A stretch of DNA of 64,000 nt from contig NC_057918.1 in assembly GCF_018873765.1 (NCBI RefSeq), positions 13,028,862-13,092,861 of the forward strand. The letters are read 5' to 3'. The position numbers and the translations under genes were made by a program. The stretch comes from Telopea speciosissima. Lineage: Eukaryota; Streptophyta; Magnoliopsida; Proteales; Proteaceae. This document shows, one piece after another, positions 56,544 to 64,000 of the stretch (positions are counted from its first letter, which is position 1; each line of letters starts with the position of its first letter). Under the pieces are notes generated by a model, which saw only the letters and a list, made by a program, of their open reading frames with translations, was not told the DNA's origin and searched no databases.

Positions 56544-57228
56544 CTACCAGAAACGAAGGAATGAGTCCCAAAGGGCAGCAATGGCGAACGCAGCTGGTAA
56601 AACAATGTGGTGGTGGGCTCTGTATCTACTAAAGGATGAAGGAGCAGATCCGCTCTTTTCGTTCATCGTCGTCGGAGATGCTGTCGGAGGCGGCGGGGGG
56701 TTTTCGACAAGCACGGAGAGCTTCATTCCACCGAAGCAGAAACCTTTACCACTGATGAAGTAGTATTGCTTGGTCTCATTAAGGGGAGCCACATCCCTTC
56801 CATGTCCAGTGGTCCAGTTGTGGATTGGATCAGTTTCTATGCATTGATCATAGGCCGTCTTGTTTACTTCCAACACGCTCATCATGTTCCTATCATACAC
56901 GAAAACTGTAACAACAACAACACACAAACACACAAAAATTATTTCTACTTCAATTGAACACACGACACAGAACCTTGGGAAATCATCCGAGTCAACTAGG
57001 TAACTCAGTAAAGAATACAGAGTGAGAGATGATCTTACAGAGCCAATCGCCAACGTAGAAGTGTTTGTTTTCGGCCCAAACGGTGTAGTTGACATTGGTG
57101 GTCCATCCAAGGTCCTTTCCAACTATGTATCTGACGGAGGACACACCTGATATCATCAAAAACAGCAATGCCACTGTTACCGTCACCACCACCCTCGGCG
57201 ACGCAATGCCTTGTTTCCCCACCTCCAT
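56544..57228 (-). CDS. Early nodulin-like (non-copper phytocyanin) protein, copy 2
   Basis: Tandem paralogue of the gene at 51234-53348, same strand and same intron position and phase. Exons 57039-57228 and 56544-56905, 183 aa, 133-bp intron. Signal peptide (MEVGKQG...LLFLMISGVSS), phytocyanin domain with YIVGKDLGWTTNVNYTVWAE, NKHFYVGDWL, FVYDRNMMSVLEVNKTAYDQC and QYYFISGKGFCFGGMKLSV, a proline-rich linker (ENPPPPPTASP), a serine-rich stretch and a hydrophobic tail, as for GPI anchoring. Copper positions are Met, Ser and Phe, so copper binding is lost here too. A (GA)12 tract lies directly before the ATG in the 5' UTR. Confidence 0.92.
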
Positions 57229-57230
57229 TG

Positions 57231-57254
57231 CTCTCTCTCTCTCTCTCTCTCTCT
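57231..57254 (-). promoter_or_regulatory. (GA)12 tract in the 5' leader
   Basis: A CT run on the plus strand reads as GA repeats ending 2 bp before the ATG of early-nodulin-like copy 2. Such GA-rich leaders are common in plants and can bind GAGA-type (BPC) factors; the role here is an inference. Confidence 0.55.
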
Positions 57255-58002
57255 TTGAAGTCTCAAAGTTACTCACTCTCCCAATACAAAACTCGAATTC
57301 AATCCTTGATGCTCGTTTTATGCTTAAATGAAATGATTATTTTAAGGTTTAGCGTCTCTTTGCTGAAAAAGGCTAAAAAAATATTGAGAGAAAAAAACAA
57401 AAAACGATTATTTTCCGGACCACAAGAGACTCCCCCACTTGGTGCCGATCCAGTCTTTTACTCGATGGAGAAGGAGAGGACTCGTAAGAATTTGGTACAA
57501 TGATTCCTTACAGTGAATTTACAAGATTATCCATCCAGTCCAACCAAGCAAAAACATCTGTAGGGGGTTAAAAAGTCATAATGAAGTGAAGTGCTTCCCT
57601 CTTCATAGTGATGGGAAAGAGAACCCTAAAATTAATATAATAAATTCAATGCTTCTCTCTCTTCCCATAACAAGGGTCAGATATGTCATTTCATAGGATG
57701 GAGTAGAGAGATAGACACATGGAGGCACTAGCGTATGTCTCCCTAAAATTAAATAAATAATTTCAAATTACAAAGATAACTCTACATGTGTGCAATTAAA
57801 TCACCAACAGGGTCACAATCCAATTGAGGATACTGCTGCTACATGCTGCCCTGAAGTATTCCAAGATGTCACAAGCTCAACCTTAACATGAATGGCTAGC
57901 AAGAGATCTATCAGGGTCTGACTATTAAGTATAAAAGAAATTTCAATGCCTGTAGACAGTATAGTGCAGTTTGTAACTTGATAGCATTACAGTGCTGGAT
58001 GC

Positions 58003-58026
58003 ACATTCACATTCACATTCACATTC
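58003..58026 (+). repeat. (ACATTC)4 hexanucleotide repeat
   Basis: Four perfect 6-bp units about 300 bp beyond the DUF538 stop codon. In one minus-strand frame they read as alternating Asn-Val. Confidence 0.9.
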
Positions 58027-58313
58027 AGTAGCCCCATCGATGTTGGTTTGTTGACACCAAATATCAACCAGACCTGAACAGAACAGCAGATCAGGGAGTG
58101 TAGAATATGAATATTGTAACACAGTGATGAGGCGGCATTCAAGATATTATTGGCCGAAAGAGTTGGGAAAAGAAAACAATTTTTCCCATTGATCTTCCTC
58201 ATAAAAGAACAGATATCTGAAACTTATGTGCACATATGAATGTACTAATGAATAAGGTCATGCACACACATAATACTGAAAAATGGGCAAGCATGATATC
58301 TGATATTCTGTCC

Positions 58314-61300
58314 TTAAAACTCTTCCACTTTAATGGCATCACGAGGAATCTCATATGCTTCCTTTGGTCTTGATTTCTTCACACCAGCCGTGAACCAAAC
58401 CTTGTCTGACTTGGAGCTCTCAACGGTCACATTAGTGACTTTAACCCATACCAGGACTTTAGTCTTCATTCCTTCAACACTACTGAGCTTTCCCCTTGTC
58501 AGCACCCCTTTGACACGAGTAGCGTATCTTATAACAGAGGAGTCCTTGTAGCTAATCTCACAGGTAGAAGGCAGGTACACGATCAGCTTAGCCTTTGATT
58601 CATCGAACTCATAACAAGTAATATTCCGGGGAAAGAGGCCTGATGGTAGGTTGTACTCTCGAAGGAGATCTGGTAGGGCCTTTGAAGGCTTGCCTACAGA
58701 AAAGAAATGGATGGGTAAGCTTCCAGTATTTAGGTTCTTTACAAGTTTGCAATGCTTGCAGATATGTGCATAAACAAATGCCTCAAAACATCCATATATG
58801 AATGGGTAAACATGAAGAGCATTGTATGGTATAAGAAATTGTTTGCCAAATCACCTTGATTTGGCTGCCGACAAGTAATTGCATTGAGACAAATAGATGT
58901 ATACATATAAGGGAACACTGAAACATCTCCCACCGGGAAGTAAAACAATTTAAATTTCATTTTCCACCATCCACTGATATTCTGCAGCACTGCTATTACA
59001 TCAACCGAAACATTCTGATAACTTGGAAAGATTGGTAATGTTTGATTAAAAAAAGAAGGCAAAATGCGGGTTCACAACAGTATGTGTTTTTCCAAGATCT
59101 CACAACACAAGATCTATCCCTCGTCTTTAGTTTAGTGTACTGTAATTAAGAGGGGGTAATTCTGTATCTTGATTCATTCCTCCTTCAACCTCAAGTCGAG
59201 TCCCTCCTCTTCAATATTCCTCCCTTCCTCTCACTCTGAATGAGTCCTCCTTGCTTCTTCACCGAACAACCAGCCAAGCAGCGTAGCAATTGCCAATATC
59301 ACCAGAGAAATTCGGCAAAGGTGGGTGCATCGGCAACGGCAATGGATCTCCCTCACTGTTTCAGGTCTTGACAACTCTCGTGATCTTTTCACAGTGGCAG
59401 TTCATGGTTCATGGCACCAATTCATGTTAGGGGTCACCCATCCTAGGTGTCAGATTTAGGTTTATTTATTTAATTATTTTAGGTAGGCCTATCTGTAAAG
59501 CAGGGGTAAGGCTGCGTACATTATGACCCTCCCTTGACCCCGTGGTGGCGGGAGCCTCGTGCACTGGGTACACCCTTTTTAGGCAAGGCCCCAAGGCATA
59601 GTTGTCAAGGCGTCGCCTAGGCATCCAGGCACATTGGTTGCCTTGGACGCCTTGCATTTAGGCCCCCTCCAACGCCTTTAGGTCACCTAGACACTTTGAC
59701 AACTACACCCCAAGGGGAGTTGAACTCATGCCTCTTAATTGTGAGGTGTTGGCCCTTGCCAACCGAGCTAGTCCCTTGGGGTTTTCAGGTTTACGTTTAA
59801 TTGTATAAGATTAGGGTATCATAGTTTTAAGGTTTGAGAATTCAGAGTTTCAAGACCTAAAATGGCCTTAGGAGAAGTGGTGAGGAAAGACATGCATAGC
59901 TTAGGCCTTGTATCAAGTATGACCTCGAATAGAGCTCATTGGAGGGCAAGGATCCATGTAGCTGGGAGTTGTTGTTGTATATTGCACTTGTGCACCATCA
60001 GAATCACTTGCTTAATCACCAATCCAACTCCCCAAACCGCTAGGAATTTAAACCTCTACAAATCTTGTGCAGTTTGAACTTGAAAGAAGTGCAGAAAACA
60101 CCTTATGTCATTTTATCCCTACTATTATTATGTGAATGGTAGCAATAATTAATAAATAAATGAAGGGCAGTAAAAAAGGTTCTTATTTCACATTTGGGCT
60201 CCATCTGGCTGGAAATGAAGTGAGGGAAGGGAAAATGAAATTAAAACAAAAATAACATGGAAACTTTTCCAATCATTATCAACAATGATTTTGCCACTAA
60301 CTCAAATACTTTCTAAGTCTAGTAATTAAAATTTACTTCACTTTTCAACCAAATTCTTTGGATTTTAATTGGAAAATTTACCCCATTTGGTAATATTTTA
60401 ATCTAGTCACACAATCATGATTAAAATTTCAAATTAATTTCAGTCTCCTTCATTTCCCTTTACTTGCAACCAGATGGAACCTTCAAGGACATTCATTGCT
60501 GAAACCTGCTAGGAGTGGAGAACAAACAAATTTGGTCCCACCATCTCAGCAACGAGCCACCACATGTAAAAAAACCTCAATTAACATGTAAGGGTAATGC
60601 AAGCTAGCTATTTTCAGACAGAAACCACTAAAAAAAAAAAAAACAAAATCCAGATGCATATACACAAAAAAAAATGAGTGACAGAGATCGACCAGCACTA
60701 TTCTTCCAATATCTTACCAAGACTTCGGTTCAACCTCCATCAAGTTTTTTTTAATTTCATTTCATTTATTTTAACCTTATTGGGTACACCACCTATGGAT
60801 TGTATGCATTCTAATACTATTCCCATCAATTATCATCACTCAAAATCAACACAAACGAAAGGATCCTCGAAGAATACAACCACTACTGATAAAGGAGTTC
60901 TAGTTTAAACAACAAGCAATTTCAACACTTTTTCAAGAAAAATCTATAAATGAAAGCAGGTTGAGAAAATTATCCAAGCCCAGCTTGCTTCCAAGGCCTA
61001 AATCTAAACTTCTCTGCTGCAACTCATTAGGTTTGTCTACCCATGCAAAAGCCCATACAAAACCCAAGATCGCCACCTAAAGAAAAAAATCTTCACAAAT
61101 GTCCAGAGTAGATGCTAATCCTGTTCCCCAAAGATTGTCTATTGTAAAAAAAAACACATATGTTAATGAAATTTTGAATGGTTCTACTACTTACTTTCTC
61201 TAAATTATTGTCCAAGTTTGTCCTCATTTTCAAAGTAGTTTCAATTTTGCATTAGTGTAATGAAGGGTAAAATGGGAAAACAACCGAAGTTTATGCATTA

Positions 61301-61554
61301 AGTTTTTGAAGACTAAGATTGTGGAACAGCGAAAATGCACAAAGTGGATAGTCTATAAGGAACAGAGGGAGCAATAAAATAAGATAGAATAGAAGCATGA
61401 CAAGAGCATTTTAAGCAATTAATCTAAATGATGAACTGCACTTCATTGCCTTGAATTCACTTTAACAAAGGAAGCGGGTTGAAGGAAATTGGTCCAAACC
61501 TTTTAGTTTGTTGAAGATCCATTTAGCCTTCTCTTCAACAGTATTGGAGATAGA
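58314..61554 (-). CDS. DUF538 family protein, 5' exon not found
   Basis: Plant-only DUF538 proteins form a beta-barrel related to lipid-binding folds; their biochemical role is not settled. Two exons are clear: 61500-61554 (SISNTVEEKAKWIFNKLK) and 58314-58693, joined phase 1, giving 144 residues to the stop. Landmarks: GKPSKALPDLLREYNLPSGL, FPRNITCYEFDESKAKLIVY, PSTCEISYKDSSVIRYATRV, GVLTRGKLSSVEGMKTKVLV, KVWFTAGVKKSRPKEAYEIP and the end KVEEF. The closest kind I know is the Arabidopsis At5g01610-like group, which has about 30 more N-terminal residues. No matching exon is visible in 61558-64000, so it is probably beyond the window edge. The 2.8 kb intron holds a SINE, LINE and MITE fragments. 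Confidence 0.9.
59487..59572 (+). mobile_element. 5'-truncated Au-type SINE
   Basis: Contains GGGGTAAGGCTGCGTACATTATGACC and the 3' end GGGAGCCTCGTGCACTGGGTAC. The tRNA-like head is missing. Confidence 0.85.
59597..59705. repeat. Small MITE with TAGTTGTCAAGGC ends
   Basis: The left end TAGTTGTCAAGGCGTCGCCTAGG and right end CACCTAGACACTTTGACAACTA are inverted repeats. Part of the element recurs at 36050-36110, where it also touches a SINE. Confidence 0.6.
59708..59781 (-). other. tRNA-like sequence, degenerate
   Basis: On the minus strand: 7-bp terminal pairing CCCCAAG/CTTGGGG, A-box-like TAGCTCGGTTGG and B-box-like GAGTTCAACTC over 74 nt. D-arm and T-arm spacing do not fit a functional tRNA. 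It could be a tRNA pseudogene or the head of a SINE. Confidence 0.4.
59862..60000 (+). mobile_element. LINE (RTE-like) ORF2 tail remnant
   Basis: Plus-strand VRKDMHSLGLVSSM...WRARIHVAG resembles the end of plant RTE-type LINE ORF2. The minus-strand copy at 1465-1589 shares the VRKD-HS-GLVS-MTS pattern. No upstream reverse transcriptase is recognisable. Confidence 0.5.
60193..60483. mobile_element. ~290-bp MITE in DUF538 intron
   Basis: Inverted ends: left GGCTCCATCTGGCTGGAAATGAAGT, right TACTTGCAACCAGATGGAACC. AT-rich interior without coding frames. I could not settle a duplication, so the superfamily stays open. Confidence 0.65.
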
Positions 61555-62347
61555 CTGCAATAATAAAGCATCATTTCAATATAGGAAGAAAGGACTAAAA
61601 ATAATAATAATAATAAAAGAGTAAGAAATAAAACCAGCTCAACCAAATGTATCTAAGATTATGTCCTAACTCCCAAGTGAGTAATAAACTTCCATCACAT
61701 ATAATCAGATGTTTAGTTGCATCAAGAAAAAAAATTAGGATGAATGTGCATCAGAGAACCAAAATGTGGAAGTAACAACAACGCATAACACTGTTCCAAT
61801 AGAAGATGTATCTGGTCCATGTACTCCATGCTTTATCACCACACCAAACAAAAGGGTGGGGGATCCATCCTCTTAGCTCATTGGTTGACAAAACCAACAA
61901 ATCAGGACCCCCCCCAAATCAAATAAGATAATGGACCATAAGATTTTAAACTAACAACTAGGCCAAACAAAATCCATGCAGCTATAAGGTACATGGCCAT
62001 CCCATACGTAAACACAGAATAATACCAATGAAGTCACTCGGCCACAAATTGAACATGCTATTGTCCAAGTTTATCAAGTTACTTCGACGTGGCTGCCATA
62101 ATTGTGTAAGATACTTCTACGTTCAATATAAATTTTGTGTCAGATACTTTAAAAATGCCATTTCCATGGTGTATCAGGGTACAGGATCAGGATTCAATTA
62201 CCATACTGCTCTGGTTATCCAAAAAGATATAAAAGAGCAACCCAGTGCACAAGACATTATCCAAAAAGATATCATTATGAAAATACTTTACTTTGATTAT
62301 GTTAAACTTTCCCCCCTTTTGCAGGTTCATTAAATGAATTTTGTTTA
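61555..62347. other. Upstream intron or flank of the DUF538 gene
   Basis: AT-rich, with an (AAT)n run near 61597-61616. The 101-codon plus frame at 62028-62333 resembles no protein I know. Confidence 0.45.
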
Positions 62348-62516
62348 AAAAAGGGCATACCCAGTGCACAAGGATCCTGTTACTGCAGGGTCTGGGGAGG
62401 GGCATGTGTACGCAGCTTAACCCCAATTCTTTATAGAGAGGCTGTTTCCTTGTTCAAACCCATGACCACCAGGTTGCAATAGAGCAACCTTATTATTGCG
62501 ACAAGGCCGGGCCTCT
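62348..62516 (-). mobile_element. Full-length Au-type SINE with 11-bp TSD
   Basis: On the minus strand it starts GAGGCCCGGCCTTGTCGCAATAA, then GGTTGCTCTATTGC, B box GGTTTGAAC, ACAGCCTCTC and the 3' end CTTGTGCACTGGGTATGCCC. Duplications AATTTTGTTTA lie at 62337-62347 and 62517-62527. Confidence 0.9.
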
Positions 62517-62527
62517 AATTTTGTTTA

Positions 62528-64000
62528 TAATATGAAAAGACTTTATTTTGCTTATGTTAAACTTCATGCTTTTTCCCCTCTTTTGCAAGTTCAGTAAAAT
62601 AGAAGTTCTAAAATTTGTCATTGGTGGGTGGACCCATACCTTTAAAATCTCAAATTACTGAGGTAACAGTACACAAAGTTACGAATAAATTGCCACCAAG
62701 AGCATACAATGCATCTTTTTGATTACATGTGGAATATGACTAAGATCTTCATCCATATCTTTATTACAACAGTTATATATTTCCTATTCCTCTTAGCAGG
62801 CGTTCTATTTTTTTATTTTATTAAGGGATAATTTCATATTTTCTAAAATTAACCATACACAAATGACTTACTTCTGCAAAAAGCATCAAAATCATATCTA
62901 AGAACCTTTAAATATATCATATCCATACGCCACACACAAAGATAGTTTAAATGTCGAACATGTCAATCACTTTAGTAGATAGAATACATTTTAAAAACAC
63001 ATAAAAGGAGGGAAATGTAACCAAGGAGCATTATGAAACAAGAACACAAGCATGAAAAAACATTGTTAATTCATTACACAGATTAAGCCCTGATGGGATT
63101 GGCAACAATTGAAACTCTCAAATTTTGTTGTGTTGGATGCTAACTAACATGTGGGCCAACAAGTAGTTTTCCTGTTCTGAGGTTAAAATTTTAGTCCATA
63201 TGTTAGGGTGGATCAACAAAATCAAGTGTTTGGTCTTTGGAGTTGATGAGATCAGAGGTGCGAAGAGAAAGATCTCTTTTTTATGACTTCTACTTCTTGA
63301 TCCCGGCCAGGAAAAGTGACCGACCAAAGCCATATTGAAGAATGAAAGAAAGGGTTTACGAGCCTTAGCCCTGTAAGCCCACACCTGTGGCACAAACCCA
63401 TTTTTGATCCATTGGTCCTAGCATCATAGGCACCGAACGGTCGCCCCCTTATTACTAGACCTACCTGCTACAATAATTCCATAAACACCTAGTGATACTA
63501 TTAAGAGGTGTCCCTTAATTTAGCAGAGGACAATTCCTCAAGGATGGAGATTGACACTGCCCCTACTCAGGTTATGAAGAGCATTAGGGTGGTTGTTATA
63601 AATGTTCATGGGATTCACTCTCCTGGCTGGATGAAAGTCACATGAAAGGAAGAGCTGCCTTGTTATTATTGTTTACTCTACTTGTTGAAAGTCAATGGGG
63701 AAATTTGGGATTTGAATATCATTGGGGCAGTAGTATAACATGATAATTTCGGCCTTGAGAGTTAAAATGGGTTTTAATATCCTTCCTACATTGGAAATGA
63801 AAGGGATAAAATTGTAGTTTGACTCGTGATTTAAGAAAATGCCATCACCATAAACTATAAAGCTTTGTTACACCCATAACTAAATTCTCTATAATTATGA
63901 AGCGTAAACCATGTCCCTCCTTAAGATCTTTTCTTTTATAGACAAAAATTAATAAACCTTCCAGGAATGGCCCTAATTGCTTAAGGATCAAGCCTTCCAT
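62528..64000. other. Right-end DNA, nothing recognised
   Basis: Low-complexity AT-rich DNA with no protein resemblance on either strand, including a 91-codon minus frame at 63118-63393. It may still be DUF538 intron 1. Confidence 0.45.

Noticed and set aside
57987-58202. Minus-strand frame with Asn-Val repeats, considered as an extra DUF538 exon
   Set aside because: The repeat comes from the (ACATTC)4 microsatellite. The DUF538 stop at 58314 fits the family end, so this is downstream flank or UTR.
59708-59781. A second functional tRNA gene
   Set aside because: The acceptor ends pair, but D- and T-arm spacing is wrong and the anticodon arm is poor. I kept it only as a tRNA-like sequence.
61558-64000. 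First exon of the DUF538 gene
   Set aside because: I searched the minus strand for a short exon encoding the usual FWISKKAKEE-like start and found none, so the exon is left as outside the window.
1-64000. CRISPR arrays, bacterial operons or phage-like systems
   Set aside because: No regularly spaced repeats with unique spacers; all genes have plant introns.

Overview
The window is plant nuclear DNA, almost certainly from a eudicot. It has GT-AG introns, seven Au-type SINE copies, plant LTR retrotransposons, a chloroplast-division gene (MinE) and phytocyanin-like and DUF538 genes that occur only in plants. The species cannot be named from the sequence. I rebuilt seven protein-coding genes exon by exon, six of them complete with every reading-frame phase closing. 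I also found one intact tRNA-Ala(UGC) gene.

Layout, left to right: 1-2.7 kb flank with a LINE tail and two MITEs; 2.7-20.1 kb isopentenyl phosphate kinase (IPK, +, 12 exons); 20.1-23.7 kb spacer with foldback repeats; 23.8-28.0 kb eIF5A (+, 5 exons); 30.1-39.4 kb BUB3.3-like WD40 protein (-, 9 exons); 41.1-49.0 kb plastid MinE (-, 2 exons); 51.2-53.3 and 56.5-57.2 kb two tandem early-nodulin-like (non-copper phytocyanin) genes (-) with the tRNA gene between them; 58.3-61.6 kb a DUF538 protein gene (-), whose first exon was not found and probably lies beyond the window.

The genes are stretched by transposons in their introns. IPK holds a nearly intact 4.6 kb antisense Copia element (107-bp LTRs, 5-bp TSD), a degraded Copia carrying a SINE, a miniature LTR element (TRIM) split by a second non-autonomous LTR element, and a non-autonomous hAT element carrying a SINE. 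The single MinE intron (7.2 kb) holds a four-layer nest: a non-autonomous LTR element (TSD AAGTA), inside which lie a Mutator-type element (9-bp TSD) with an apparent captured gene fragment and a solo-LTR-like insert; the Mutator-type element in turn contains a hAT-type element (8-bp TSD). The eIF5A intron holds a solo LTR and a foldback element.

The genes do not form a pathway: IPK feeds isoprenoid metabolism, eIF5A acts in translation, BUB3.3 in mitosis and MinE in plastid division. Their order is informative, though. As I recall the Arabidopsis map, IPK and one eIF5A are neighbours on one segment of chromosome 1, and another eIF5A, BUB3.3 and MINE1 are neighbours on another. This window joins all four, which suggests the order before duplication and gene loss. 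I see no new enzymatic or defence system. The main novelty is the datable transposon nests and several small non-autonomous families.
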